A DNA stretch of 64,000 bases, taken from Bradyrhizobium niftali (GTDB taxonomy: Bacteria > Pseudomonadota > Alphaproteobacteria > Rhizobiales > Xanthobacteraceae). Below the pieces are notes generated by a model. The model did no database searches and had not been told where the DNA came from. It was given only the letters and a program-made list of their open reading frames with translations. The position numbers were made by a program, and so were the translations under genes. Shown here piece after piece: positions 43,511 to 53,711 of the stretch; within the stretch, counting starts at the first letter, position 1, and each line of letters opens with the position of its first letter. Where the stretch lies: assembly GCF_004571025.1 (NCBI RefSeq), contig NZ_SPQT01000017.1:62001-126000 (forward strand), in the 5' to 3' direction.

Positions 43511-44430
43511 GGCGCTGGCTCGCCGCCTGGAGCCTCGCCGCGATCCTCGCGGCCAGTGCTGCGCATGCGGCCGATGATCCCTTGAATGTCTGTCTCGACG
43601 AGGATCGGCCCCCGCTCTCGGTGCATCACAAGGGCAAGCCGGACTCCGGCTTCGACGTGCTGCTGGCGCAGGCGATCGCGGAGCGGATGGGGCGACCGCT
43701 GAAGATCCAGTGGTTCGAGAGCAAGCTGGATGAGGATTCCAGCCCGCAGCTCGAGGCCAATGCGCTGCTCTCCGACGGACGCTGCTCGCTGGTCGGCGGC
43801 TACGCGCTGACGACGGATTCCCTCGTCAAACCAGGCATGAAGACGGCGCGCCTGCCGGATTTCGCTGGCGCCACGCGCGAGGACCGGCGGCGCCGCGTCG
43901 CGCTCGGCGTGCTCGCGCCGAGCCAGCCTTACGTCTATTCGCCGATGACGGTGGTGCTCGGGCCGAAGGCGAAGGGGCGCAAGATCGCCGACATCGGCGA
44001 TCTTGCCGGACTCCGCCTCGCCATCGAGAGCGGATCGCTGGGCGATGCGATCCTGATGACCTTCGACAAGGGGCGCCTGATCGACAACATCACGCATCTT
44101 GTCCCCGGCCGCGACGATCTCCTTGGCGCGCTGGCACGTGGCGACTACGACGCGACACTGATCGACCTCGGCCGCTTCGATGCCCATCGCACCGCGCATC
44201 CGGATGCGCCGATCACCGCGTCCGGCTACTATTATCCGATCGGCGCCAATCGCGGCTATGTCGGGCTCGCCGGCGATCCCGCATTGATCGACACCGTCAA
44301 CAAGGCGCTGACCGAGCTCGCCGCTGAAGGCAAGATCGCCGAATTCGGCAAGCAGGCCGGCCTCACCTATTTGCCGCCGCGCGAGCCCGCGATCCTCGGC
44401 GACGTCTGGATGAAGATCATTCAGCGGTGA
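43507..44430 (+). CDS. xoxJ: XoxJ-like periplasmic binding protein
   Basis: A 307-residue type-2 periplasmic binding protein with signal peptide MRRWLAAWSLAAILAASAAH. It has LNVCLDEDRPPLSVHHKGKP, SGFDVLLAQAIAERMGRPLK, LIDLGRFDAHRTAHPDAPIT and YYYPIGANRGYVGLAGDPA. XoxJ proteins adjoin XoxF and are thought to aid its activation. It differs from the MoxJ_2-type protein at 31889. Coupled by ATGA to the cytochrome gene. Confidence 0.85.
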   Translation: MRRWLAAWSLAAILAASAAHAADDPLNVCLDEDRPPLSVHHKGKPDSGFDVLLAQAIAERMGRPLKIQWFESKLDEDSSPQLEANALLSDGRCSLVGGYALTTDSLVKPGMKTARLPDFAGATREDRRRRVALGVLAPSQPYVYSPMTVVLGPKAKGRKIADIGDLAGLRLAIESGSLGDAILMTFDKGRLIDNITHLVPGRDDLLGALARGDYDATLIDLGRFDAHRTAHPDAPITASGYYYPIGANRGYVGLAGDPALIDTVNKALTELAAEGKIAEFGKQAGLTYLPPREPAILGDVWMKIIQR

Positions 44431-44469
44431 CGCCTGTTCAGCGAGAGCGGTCGCGCCTCGTTCTCTGCC

Positions 44470-44570
44470 GTCATGCCCCGCGAAGGCGGGGCATCCAGTA
44501 CGCCGCGGCCCATCGGTCCGAACACAACCGTCTCGGAGTACTGGATCGCCCGGTCAAGCCGGGCGATGAC
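44470..44570. repeat. Long palindromic repeat
   Basis: Inverted arms GTCATGCCCCGCGAAGGCGG... and ...GCCGGGCGATGAC, each about 35 bp, enclose a central loop in the gap between XoxJ and the FUSC gene. Related in its ends (GTCATG/GATGAC) to the palindrome at 7094. Confidence 0.7.
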
Positions 44571-44628
44571 AGCGAGAATGTGGCGAGACTGTCGTCCCAC
44601 GCCAAAGCACTGATTTCGTTTCCGTGTT

Positions 44629-45690
44629 ATGTGTCGTGCTTCATTTCGACGCGCTGGTGTCATCGTGAACTCCCCGACCATCCCGTCCGCGACCGGTCTG
44701 CGCGCCGCCCTTTCCCGCGAAATCAAGACCGGCGAGCTGCTGCGCGCGTTGATCGTCGTTGGTCCGATGGTGGCCGCCTATTTCATCGCGCGCGAGACGG
44801 CGCTGCTGAACCTGGGGCTGGTCGCGGTCTCGTTGCTCATTCCCGCGCTGAGGCTGCACCTGCCGCCAAGAGTGATCGCGTGGCACTGTCTCGCGATCCT
44901 CGTCACCTTTGCCGCGCTTTTCCTTGCAGCGCCCGTCAAACCGCTATTCGTGGTGCTGACGGCGCTTGCCGGCTTCCTTGCAGTGGCGGTGACGCGCTAT
45001 GGTGAACATTTCCGCACGCTCGGCAATTGGGTGTTCATCCCCGCCGTCTATCTCGCCTGCGAGGTGCGGGAGGGCGTCAGCGCCTCGGAAGCCCTCCGCC
45101 ATGCCGGCGTGATCATCGTCTCCTCTCCGATCGCACTGGCGCTCGTCTGCGCGATCCAGGTTTACGACCAGCGGCGACGTGACGCTGGCGCGGCGACCTC
45201 GTTCGGACCGCCCGCGGCCGAATGGTTTCTGCCCGCGGCGGCGACCGCCATGGCGGTGTTCGCCGCGGCGGCGCTGGTCGAGATCCTCGACCTTGCGCAG
45301 GGGCAATGGGTGATGTGGTCGGCTGCAAGCGTCGTGGTCGGCGATCTCTCGGCGTCCACCGGCAAGCTGAAGCAGCGGGCGATCGGCGCGCTCGTCGGCG
45401 TGCCACTCGGCTTCCTCGCCGGAATCGTGCTGCCGCAAAGTCGGATCGGCTATGCACTCGCGGTGCTCGCAGCCACCCTCACGCTGATCTCCTTCTCCCG
45501 CTACATCGTCGGCTTCGGCCTGCGCTGCTTCTTCATTGCGCTCGCCGCGTCCTTTGCCGGCGGCGCCAGCGGCATTGCGGAGGAGCGCATCGTCAACGTG
45601 CTGATCGGCGGCACGTTCGGCCTCGTTGCGGTGGCCCTGACCGAGATCGTCTGGCTGCGCGTGATACGGAAGGCCCGATCGTCCGGGTGA
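44629..45690 (+). CDS. FUSC-family inner membrane protein
   Basis: A ~353-residue membrane protein with about ten helices in two sets (LLNLGLVAVSLLIPALRLHL, IVVGPMVAAYFIA; WVMWSAASVVVGDLSAS, RAIGALVGVPLGFLAGIVLP). The pattern, including DLSASTGKLKQRAIG, is that of FUSC/aromatic-acid exporter-like proteins. Substrate unknown. ATG 44629 has no good ribosome site; GTG at 44665 (VNSPTIPSAT) is an alternative start and may be the real one. Confidence 0.75.
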   Translation: MCRASFRRAGVIVNSPTIPSATGLRAALSREIKTGELLRALIVVGPMVAAYFIARETALLNLGLVAVSLLIPALRLHLPPRVIAWHCLAILVTFAALFLAAPVKPLFVVLTALAGFLAVAVTRYGEHFRTLGNWVFIPAVYLACEVREGVSASEALRHAGVIIVSSPIALALVCAIQVYDQRRRDAGAATSFGPPAAEWFLPAAATAMAVFAAAALVEILDLAQGQWVMWSAASVVVGDLSASTGKLKQRAIGALVGVPLGFLAGIVLPQSRIGYALAVLAATLTLISFSRYIVGFGLRCFFIALAASFAGGASGIAEERIVNVLIGGTFGLVAVALTEIVWLRVIRKARSSG

Positions 45691-45791
45691 CGCGAGGATC
45701 GGCGACGTCGAATGCGCCAATCTGTCTCGCCTGTCGCCCATGGCAGCGGCGGCATGATGCAGTACTTTCGACAAAAATCCGGGAGAGAATC

Positions 45792-46781
45792 ATGTCCGAA
45801 GAACTCGATCGCCGCCATTTCATCGCCGCCGGTACCAGCGCACTCGCGATGCCTTTCGTCGCGCGCAGCGCCTCCGCACAAGCTGCGTGGCCGTCGCGGC
45901 AGATCCGCATGATTTGCAGCTATCCCGCCGGCGGACAGACCGACCTGCTCGCGCGCGCCTATGGCGAATTCATCTCCAAGCAGGTCGGCAAGACCGTCGT
46001 CGTCGAGAACAAGCCGGGCGCCTCCGGCGCGATCGGCACGGCTGAGGTCGCCCGCGCCGAGCCCGACGGCCACACCGTGCTGTGCTCGATCTCGACCACC
46101 TACATCATGAACCGTGTGGTGATGAAGAATCCGGGCTACGACATGGACAAGGACCTGGCGCTCGTCAGCGTCATTCCCGGTGCCGGCCTCCTGCTGGTCG
46201 CGAACCCCAAGACCGGCGTCAAGACGCTGGAGGATTTCGTCGCCTTCGCGCGCAAGAGCGGCAAGGTCAATTTTGGCACCTACAGTGCCGGCTCGGCCCC
46301 GCACATGACGATCAACGAGCTCAACAACCAGTATGGCCTCAACATCGAGCCGGTCCACTACCGCGGCGAAGCGCCGATGTGGACGGGCATGCTGGAAGGC
46401 ACGCTCGATGCCGCGATGGGCAGTTACACAGCCGCGCAATCCGTCCTGCAAAGCGATCGCGGCACTGTGTTCGCGGTGCATTCGAAGAAGGTCGACGCGA
46501 TTCCCGCGATCAAGACCCTCCCCGAACAGGGCGCGACGTCGAAATTCTTCACCGTCAGCGGCTTCACCGGCTGGGCGGTGCCGAAGGCGACGCCGCAGCC
46601 GGTGGTCGATCGCCTGGCCGAGCTCTGCGTCGCCGCCAACAACGATCCGAAAGTGAAGGAAGTGCTCGCGACCTTCGTGCTCGAACCGGCGATCGGCTTC
46701 AAGGAGAGCAACGCCCTTTATCAGCGCGAGCTGCCGATCTGGATCGAGAGCGCGCGGTCGCTCGGCCTCGAGCCGGCCTGA
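45792..46781 (+). CDS. Tripartite tricarboxylate transporter (Bug/TctC) binding protein
   Basis: A 329-residue exported protein with a twin-arginine-like signal (DRRHFIAAGTSALAMPFVA). It has the TctC fold signatures WPSRQIRMICSYPAGGQTDL, VENKPGASGAIGTAEVARA and GTYSAGSAPHMTINELNNQ. These bind carboxylates in the periplasm. No TctA/B genes are adjacent, as is common for orphan Bug proteins. Confidence 0.9.
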   Translation: MSEELDRRHFIAAGTSALAMPFVARSASAQAAWPSRQIRMICSYPAGGQTDLLARAYGEFISKQVGKTVVVENKPGASGAIGTAEVARAEPDGHTVLCSISTTYIMNRVVMKNPGYDMDKDLALVSVIPGAGLLLVANPKTGVKTLEDFVAFARKSGKVNFGTYSAGSAPHMTINELNNQYGLNIEPVHYRGEAPMWTGMLEGTLDAAMGSYTAAQSVLQSDRGTVFAVHSKKVDAIPAIKTLPEQGATSKFFTVSGFTGWAVPKATPQPVVDRLAELCVAANNDPKVKEVLATFVLEPAIGFKESNALYQRELPIWIESARSLGLEPA

Positions 46782-46928
46782 ACCGCAAGCCATGGCGCGG
46801 CGCGCCGGGTGCTCCCTTCGCGGCCCGGCGTCCGACCAAAGCCTAGTGTCGGAAGCGCATTTTCCCGCTATGATTGTGCGCGCTGCCGGAAGCCCTCACC
46901 GGGGCCGACAACAAGAAGGGCCGATCGT

Positions 46929-47354
46929 ATGACACCGGACGGAGTCGCAATTGCCGTTATGGTCATCCTGCTCTTTCCGATGGGCTATTTCACCCTGGCC
47001 TCGCCGGCCTTTCTGCTGGTGAAGCTCGATATCCAGCCCGTCGCCCAGCTATTGCGTGGGATGTTCAACGCCCATTTTCTGGTAATGCGCGTTGCCGGCG
47101 TGATCGGGGCGCTGGCTTTCCTGCTCGACGGTCGCCTGATCGCCGCGATGGGCGTTGGCCTGATCGCAGCCTTGGCCATCTGGGGGCGCCGCTGGTTCAT
47201 GCAACGGATCGACGACCAACTCCGCGCGAGGGACGCGGGCGACGCTGAAGCCCCGCACCGGCTGCGGCGGCTGCACTGGAGCGGAATGCTTGGCAACGCG
47301 GTGCTGCTCGTCGCTCTCGTGACCAGCATTCCCTACGTCGCAATATCGGCCTGA
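46929..47354 (+). CDS. Small membrane protein of unknown function
   Basis: A 141-residue protein with about four helices (VAIAVMVILLFPMGYFTLAS, VAGVIGALAFLLDGRLIAAM, MLGNAVLLVALVTSIPYVAI) and a soluble charged loop between helices three and four. No family is recognised. It is convergent with the AraC gene. Confidence 0.7.
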   Translation: MTPDGVAIAVMVILLFPMGYFTLASPAFLLVKLDIQPVAQLLRGMFNAHFLVMRVAGVIGALAFLLDGRLIAAMGVGLIAALAIWGRRWFMQRIDDQLRARDAGDAEAPHRLRRLHWSGMLGNAVLLVALVTSIPYVAISA

Positions 47355-47394
47355 GAGATATCGCCGCGCGGCCTGCGTCGGTCGCGGCGCTCGC

Positions 47395-48363
47395 CTAATG
47401 CTCGCCCGAGGCCGCAGTGCCCTGCTGCGCCTTGTGGATCGAGGACGGCACCACGCCGAAATATTTCCGGAACACCCGGCTGAAATGCGATGAGCTGGAG
47501 AAGCCCCAGGAGAACGCGACGTCGGTGATGGTCTTGCCGGCGTGGGCCTCGAGCTCCTGGCGGCAGTTCTGCAAGCGCGCCTGCCAGATGTAATCGCTCA
47601 CCGTGGTGCCGCGCTCGGAGAACAGCATGTGCAGATAGCGCTTGGAGCAGCCTAGCTCGGCGGAGATCTGGTCGATGCACAGATCCGGATCGCGCAGATG
47701 CTCGCGGATGAAGAACTGGGCGCGCACATACATCGCCTCGGGCCCGACCCGATCGAACATCGTGTCGGCTTCGCGGAGCGGCAGCAGCAAGAGGTCGATC
47801 AGCGAATCGGCGACGCCGACCGCGCTGTTCGCCGACAGCTTGGCCGCCTCGTCGAACGTCGCGTGGACGAAATCGTGGGCGATCCGTCCCGTACCCGTCT
47901 TCGCCGACAATTTGCAGGCCGGCATCCGCTGTGATGGGAAACCGCGGTCGCGCAGCAGCGACTTCGGCACGATCACCACGTCGTGACGGGTGAAGGCGGG
48001 GCTGATGATCGAATGCGGGCAGGAGACGTCATAGGCGATGATGTCGCCCGGATTCAATTCGATGTGGCGGCCTTCCTGCTCGAAATAGGACACGCCGTAG
48101 GTCTGGAAGTGGATCTTGATGTACGGGTGCTCGTTGGCCTTGGCGCGCGCGAGCGTGTGCGCGATGCGATGCTGGCTGACCTCGATCTGGCACAGCTTCA
48201 GGCGCGAGACCGAGGTGTAGTCGATGCGGCCTTCGAGCGAGGAGGCCTCCAGCGGATCGACGTCGAAATGCCCACACAGGCTGGTCAGCCCGTCGATCCA
48301 GCTCTGGACCTGGCGCTTCGGCGTCATTCCAGTCGTCGAGAGCGTATGAATTGTGTCGGACAT
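47395..48363 (-). CDS. AraC-family transcriptional regulator
   Basis: A 322-residue regulator. The N-terminal half is an AraC-binding-2/cupin-like domain (KIHFQTYGVSYFEQEGRHIE, LNPGDIIAYDVSCPHSI). The C-terminal HTH pair comprises LCIDQISAELGCSKRYLHML and TDVAFSWGFSSSSHFSRVFR. It is divergent from the xoxF-xoxG-adhI-gfa operon across a 515-bp region and is a candidate activator of it (inference). The start at 48363 begins MSDTIHTL. Confidence 0.9.
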   Translation of the reverse strand: MSDTIHTLSTTGMTPKRQVQSWIDGLTSLCGHFDVDPLEASSLEGRIDYTSVSRLKLCQIEVSQHRIAHTLARAKANEHPYIKIHFQTYGVSYFEQEGRHIELNPGDIIAYDVSCPHSIISPAFTRHDVVIVPKSLLRDRGFPSQRMPACKLSAKTGTGRIAHDFVHATFDEAAKLSANSAVGVADSLIDLLLLPLREADTMFDRVGPEAMYVRAQFFIREHLRDPDLCIDQISAELGCSKRYLHMLFSERGTTVSDYIWQARLQNCRQELEAHAGKTITDVAFSWGFSSSSHFSRVFRKYFGVVPSSIHKAQQGTAASGEH

Positions 48364-48878
48364 TAATCCAGCCACTGGTTTGATTCGGAAATTCGACGCG
48401 AATCGCGACCAGCGCTGCCGGAGCCCTCGGCCGAGATTGCGTGACGTTTACCTCGAATGTGAGCGGTCTTTTGCAACGAGCGCCATCGTTTCATTGCCAC
48501 CCTTGAACATTAATCCTCCGCCTTAGTTGCAGCGCCGTCAAGGGGAACCTGAGCGCTGAACGTGGTCCCGACGCGGTGCGGAAGCCGCTGAATTCGCTAC
48601 TGCAAAATCAAAATCTTCGCGTCCGTGCGCTGTCAAGCAAACCGGCTTCTCTCTTGGGCAAGTTTCCCGTTGACGAAGTCGTTAGGGATTGCGGCAGGAA
48701 CAACAAGAACGGGCCGCTCCTGCACGTGGACCCGTGGCTCTCATCAGGAGGAGGAAACACCACACCATCGTTTCTGGTCCCAATCGTGACCGCCCTGCAC
48801 GAGCAGACGCCGGACGAGAAGCCCGGTGATTGAGCAACGCTTCGGAAACAATAAACGATACCAACGGAGGAAATGACT
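48364..48878. other. Long upstream region of xoxF
   Basis: 515 bp between the AraC regulator and xoxF. An 85-codon open frame (48576-48833) has no protein-like features and is not called. The region should carry the xoxF promoter and operators; no clear sigma-70 or sigma-54 site is seen. GGAGG precedes the xoxF ATG. Confidence 0.55.
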
Positions 48879-50690
48879 ATGCGCAAGGTGCTACTGGCGA
48901 CCTATCTTGGCTCCGCGGCGGCTCTCGCCGTCGGCAGCGCTTCAGCCAATGACGAGCTGATCAAGATGTCGCAGAACCCGAAAGACTGGGTGATGCCGGC
49001 GGGCGACTACGCCAATACCCGGTATTCCAAGCTGAACCAGATCAACGCACAAAACGTGGGCAAGCTCCAGGTCGCCTGGACCTTCTCGACCGGCGTGCTG
49101 CGCGGCCATGAAGGCGGACCGCTGATCATCGGCAACATGATGTACGTCCACACCCCGTTCCCGAACAAGGTCTACGCCATTGACCTTTCAAACGAGAACA
49201 AGATCGTCTGGAAGTACGAGCCGAAGCAGGATCCGAACGTCATCCCGGTGATGTGCTGCGACACGGTCAACCGCGGCCTGTCCTATGGCGACGGCAAGAT
49301 CATCCTGCATCAGGCCGACACCAACCTCGTCGCGCTCGACGCCAAGACCGGCCAGGTGGCGTGGTCGGCGACGAACGGCGATCCGAGCAAGGGCCAGACC
49401 GGCACCTCGGCGGCGCTGGTCGTCAAGGACAAGGTCCTGGTCGGCATCTCCGGCGGCGAATTCGGCGTGCAGTGCCACGTCACCGCTTACGATCTCAAGA
49501 GCGGCAAGCAGGTCTGGCGCGCCTTCTCCGAAGGTCCGGACGACCAGATCAAGGTCGACCCGGCCAAGACGACGTCGCTCGGCAAGCCGGTTGGAGCCGA
49601 TTCCTCGCTGAAGACCTGGCAAGGCGATCAGTGGAAGATCGGCGGCGGCTGCACCTGGGGCTGGATGTCCTACGATCCGGCTCTGAACCTCGTCTATTAC
49701 GGGTCGGGCAACCCCTCGACCTGGAATCCGAAGCAGCGTCCGGGCGACAACAAGTGGTCGATGACCATCTTCGCGCGCGACGCGGATTCCGGCTCGGCCA
49801 AGTGGGTCTATCAGATGACGCCCCATGACGAGTGGGACTATGACGGCGTCAACGAGATGATCCTCTCGGATCAGCAGATCAACGGCCAGCCGCGCAAGCT
49901 GCTGACCCATTTCGACCGCAACGGCCTCGCCTACACGATGGACCGTGAGAACGGCGAACTGCTGGTTGCCGAAAAGTACGATCCGAAGGTGAACTGGACC
50001 TCCGGCGTCGACATGGACAAGAACTCGCCGACCTATGGCCGTCCGAAGGTGCTCGACGCAGCTTCGACCGACAAGGCCGGCGAAGACCACAACGTGAAGG
50101 GCATCTGCCCGGCCGCGCTCGGCACCAAGGACGAGCAGCCGGCAGCCTACTCGCCGGACACGCAGCTGTTCTACGTTCCGACCAACCACGTCTGCATGGA
50201 CTACGAGCCGTTCAAGGTGAGCTACACCGCGGGCCAGCCCTATGTGGGTGCGACGCTCTCGATGTATCCGCCGCAGGGTGAAAGCCACATGGGCAACTTC
50301 ATCGCCTGGGACGGCAAGACCGGCAAGATCGTCTGGTCGAACAAGGAGCAGTTCTCGGTCTGGTCGGGTGCGCTCGCAACCGCCGGCGGCGTGGTGTTCT
50401 ACGGCACGCTCGAAGGCTACCTGAAGGCGGTCGACGCCAAGTCCGGCAAGGAGCTCTACAAGTTCAAGACTCCCTCCGGCATCATCGGCAACGTCACGAC
50501 CTATGAGAACGGCGGCAAGCAGTATGTCGCAGTGCTCTCGGGCGTCGGCGGCTGGGCCGGCATCGGTCTGGCAGCTGGTCTGACCGATCCGACCGCCGGT
50601 CTCGGCGCAGTCGGTGGCTACGCGGCTCTCAGCAACTACACGGCACTCGGCGGTACGCTGACCGTGTTCTCGCTGCCGGCGGCGAACTAG
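48879..50690 (+). CDS. xoxF: Lanthanide-dependent methanol dehydrogenase XoxF
   Basis: A 603-residue PQQ enzyme with signal peptide MRKVLLATYLGSAAALAVGS. It has the tryptophan-docking propeller, vicinal Cys126-Cys127 (VMCCDTVN), metal ligands Glu194 (SGGEFG) and Asn278 (GSGNPS), catalytic Asp320 and the lanthanide-specific Asp322 (HDEWDYDGVNE). It oxidises methanol, probably also formaldehyde, in the periplasm and reduces the cytochrome encoded downstream. The second ATG (48879) is preferred to 48873 because GGAGG then has normal spacing. It heads the xoxF-xoxG-adhI-gfa operon. Confidence 0.97.
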   Translation: MRKVLLATYLGSAAALAVGSASANDELIKMSQNPKDWVMPAGDYANTRYSKLNQINAQNVGKLQVAWTFSTGVLRGHEGGPLIIGNMMYVHTPFPNKVYAIDLSNENKIVWKYEPKQDPNVIPVMCCDTVNRGLSYGDGKIILHQADTNLVALDAKTGQVAWSATNGDPSKGQTGTSAALVVKDKVLVGISGGEFGVQCHVTAYDLKSGKQVWRAFSEGPDDQIKVDPAKTTSLGKPVGADSSLKTWQGDQWKIGGGCTWGWMSYDPALNLVYYGSGNPSTWNPKQRPGDNKWSMTIFARDADSGSAKWVYQMTPHDEWDYDGVNEMILSDQQINGQPRKLLTHFDRNGLAYTMDRENGELLVAEKYDPKVNWTSGVDMDKNSPTYGRPKVLDAASTDKAGEDHNVKGICPAALGTKDEQPAAYSPDTQLFYVPTNHVCMDYEPFKVSYTAGQPYVGATLSMYPPQGESHMGNFIAWDGKTGKIVWSNKEQFSVWSGALATAGGVVFYGTLEGYLKAVDAKSGKELYKFKTPSGIIGNVTTYENGGKQYVAVLSGVGGWAGIGLAAGLTDPTAGLGAVGGYAALSNYTALGGTLTVFSLPAAN

Positions 50691-50708
50691 CCTCACCTTC
50701 GTGTCGCT

Positions 50709-50737
50709 CCGGCGCGTGGACCAACTCCACGCGCCGG
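50709..50737 (+). terminator. Intercistronic hairpin between xoxF and xoxG
   Basis: CCGGCGCGTGGA and TCCACGCGCCGG form a perfect 12-bp stem with a 5-nt loop, 18 bp after the xoxF stop and 34 bp before the xoxG TTG start. No T-run follows; partial termination or mRNA protection is likely. Confidence 0.7.
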
Positions 50738-50771
50738 CTCGTCTCCACCTGATGCCTTCGAGGATAATCTC

Positions 50772-51293
50772 TTGCGTAAAATCTGCTTTGTCATTGCTGC
50801 GATGATCTTCGTAACCTCGGGGGGAATTGCTGTTGCGGACGGTCCGGGCGACCCGACCGCCGTCAAGAAGGAAGACGACGGAAAGTGGCTCGATAAGGAA
50901 GGAAATCCGACCTACAAGATTTCGGCCGACGGCACCGTGGACTGGTTCACCTATTCCGGATATCGCCGCTATCACTCCGACTGCCACGTCTGCCATGGCC
51001 CCGACGGCATGGGATCCACCTACGCACCGGCGTTGAAGGATTCGGTCAAGACCATGAGCTATGGCGACTTCCTCGGCGTCGTCGCCTCCGGTCGCAAGAA
51101 CATCTCGACCGCGCAGGAGAACGTCATGCCTGCCTTCGGCGACAACCCGAACGTCGCCTGCTACATGGACGATCTCTACGTCTATCTGCGCGCCCGCTCC
51201 GACGAGGCGTGGGGTCGGCAGCGTCCCTCCAAGAAGGAGGAGAAGAACGAGACCTACACCAAGGCGGAAGACGCCTGCATGGGCAAGAAATGA
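50772..51293 (+). CDS. xoxG: Cytochrome c XoxG, electron acceptor of XoxF
   Basis: A 173-residue exported cytochrome c with a signal peptide (KICFVIAAMIFVTSGGIAVA), haem motif CHVCH (Cys71, Cys74, His75) and an axial Met in ENVMPAFGDNP. Two extra Cys (VACYMDD, DACMGKK) make it a four-cysteine methanol-type cytochrome. It begins with TTG after GAGGATAATC. Lys/Glu-rich C-terminal tail. It takes electrons from XoxF toward the terminal oxidase. Confidence 0.95.
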   Translation: MRKICFVIAAMIFVTSGGIAVADGPGDPTAVKKEDDGKWLDKEGNPTYKISADGTVDWFTYSGYRRYHSDCHVCHGPDGMGSTYAPALKDSVKTMSYGDFLGVVASGRKNISTAQENVMPAFGDNPNVACYMDDLYVYLRARSDEAWGRQRPSKKEEKNETYTKAEDACMGKK

Positions 51294-51353
51294 ACGCTAC
51301 GAGGACTGCCGAGACTACGTCTTGGCGCCCTGCGAGAATCTGAGGAGTTTACG

Positions 51354-52463
<1,110 letters not shown>

Positions 52464-52494
52464 CTCACTGCCAACCCCCCAGGAGGATCGTCCC

Positions 52495-53058
52495 ATGACT
52501 GTTGCACTCCACCCATCGATCGACAACGGCCTCAAGCAGGGCAGCGGCAGCTTCGCCGGCGGCACGCTTGCCTGCAAATGCAAGGACCATCAGGTCAAGG
52601 TCGGCATCAAGGGCGACGTCGCCCACAACCACGCCTGTGGCTGCACCAAGTGCTGGAAGCCGCAGGGCGCGACGTTCTCCGTCGTGGCCGTGGTGCCGCG
52701 CCAGAACGTCACCGTGCTCGAGAACGGCGACAAGCTCCAGATCGTCGACGCCTCCGCGGTGATCCAGCGCCACGCCTGCAAGGCCTGCGGCACGCACATG
52801 TATGGCCGCATCGAGAACAAGAACCATCCGTTCTACGGCCTCGACTTCATCCATCCCGAACTGTTCCAGGAACAGGGCTCGCAGGCGCCGCAATTCGCCG
52901 CCTTCGTCTCCTCGGTGATCGAAGCCGGCGTGAAGCCGGAGCAGATGGCCGGCATCCGTTCGCGGCTGAAGGAGATCGGGCTCGAGCCCTACGACTGCCT
53001 GTCGCCGGCGCTGATGGACGCGATCGCGACCCACGTGGCGAAAGCCAAAGCAGCCTGA
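52495..53058 (+). CDS. gfa: Glutathione-dependent formaldehyde-activating enzyme
   Basis: A 187-residue Gfa-family zinc protein with ligand groups CKCK, CGCTKCW and CKACGTHMYGR and the C-terminal LKEIGLEPYDCLSPALMDAI. It speeds condensation of formaldehyde and glutathione. AGGAGG precedes the ATG. It is the last gene of the xoxF-xoxG-adhI-gfa operon, completing periplasmic methanol oxidation to cytoplasmic formaldehyde detoxification. Confidence 0.95.
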   Translation: MTVALHPSIDNGLKQGSGSFAGGTLACKCKDHQVKVGIKGDVAHNHACGCTKCWKPQGATFSVVAVVPRQNVTVLENGDKLQIVDASAVIQRHACKACGTHMYGRIENKNHPFYGLDFIHPELFQEQGSQAPQFAAFVSSVIEAGVKPEQMAGIRSRLKEIGLEPYDCLSPALMDAIATHVAKAKAA

Positions 53059-53711
53059 CGAGGGCCGCCTGAACGAGGCGGCCCGAGCAGGGCCGCCAGA
53101 CCCACGCCACGTCCGCTCGCTGGTCCCGACCAGCACCAGCGAGCCGGACGGAGGTGCCTTCCCATGATCGCAGCGAAGCCGCTGCTTCTGCACTCTGCGT
53201 CTACGAGCTGCGTCTGCGAGGGCCACGTGCTCCCTCAGTCCTGGTCTCTGAATGACTGCGCAGTGCCGTCCGCTTCCCGCCTGAAGCCCGCGGCAGCTGC
53301 GTTTCTCCCTCCCTCGACTGAGGCATCCTGCTTCGTCCGTACAGTCTTTCTGGCGGACGAAGCTTTTTTTGTTGCGATCCGCTTTGCAGTTGCGCAATGC
53401 GCGCGGCGCAATGCCGCGCCCTGCTTTTGACAAACCACAGATGCAATCTCCGGACGCTGAGAACACCCGGCTGTGAACGCCGGGCCGGCGCGATCGCTGC
53501 TACGATCGCGCCGTCACGATGCCGCGCGAAGTTCAATCAAAGAAGAACAAAACGGGAGGTATCGAGTACATCCAGACATCGCTATGGCGTTCCTGCCTCC
53601 CTCCGGGATTTGCCCGCGAGGGATGACGGCGGGACGTTGCGACGACGCACGAGCCCCGCCGGCGCATGCCGGCGTATTTCAATTCATGCTTATGAAGAGC
53701 GAGGGACGATC
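53059..53711. other. Intergenic region with terminators
   Basis: 653 bp holding a GGGCCGCC/GGCGGCCC hairpin at 53062-53084 and a rho-independent terminator at 53331-53370, then the presumed promoter of the molybdenum hydroxylase genes. Open frames here show no protein-like features. Confidence 0.6.
53331..53370 (+). terminator. Rho-independent terminator
   Basis: CTTCGTCCG / CGGACGAAG stem (9 bp, 14-nt loop) followed by CTTTTTTTG, 270 bp downstream of gfa. Confidence 0.8.

Noticed and set aside
48576..48833. 85-codon open frame upstream of xoxF
   Set aside because: No ribosome site, no protein-like composition, and it covers the expected xoxF promoter region.
53164..53430. 88-codon open frame after gfa
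   Set aside because: It runs through the terminator at 53331 and lacks a ribosome site and recognisable features.
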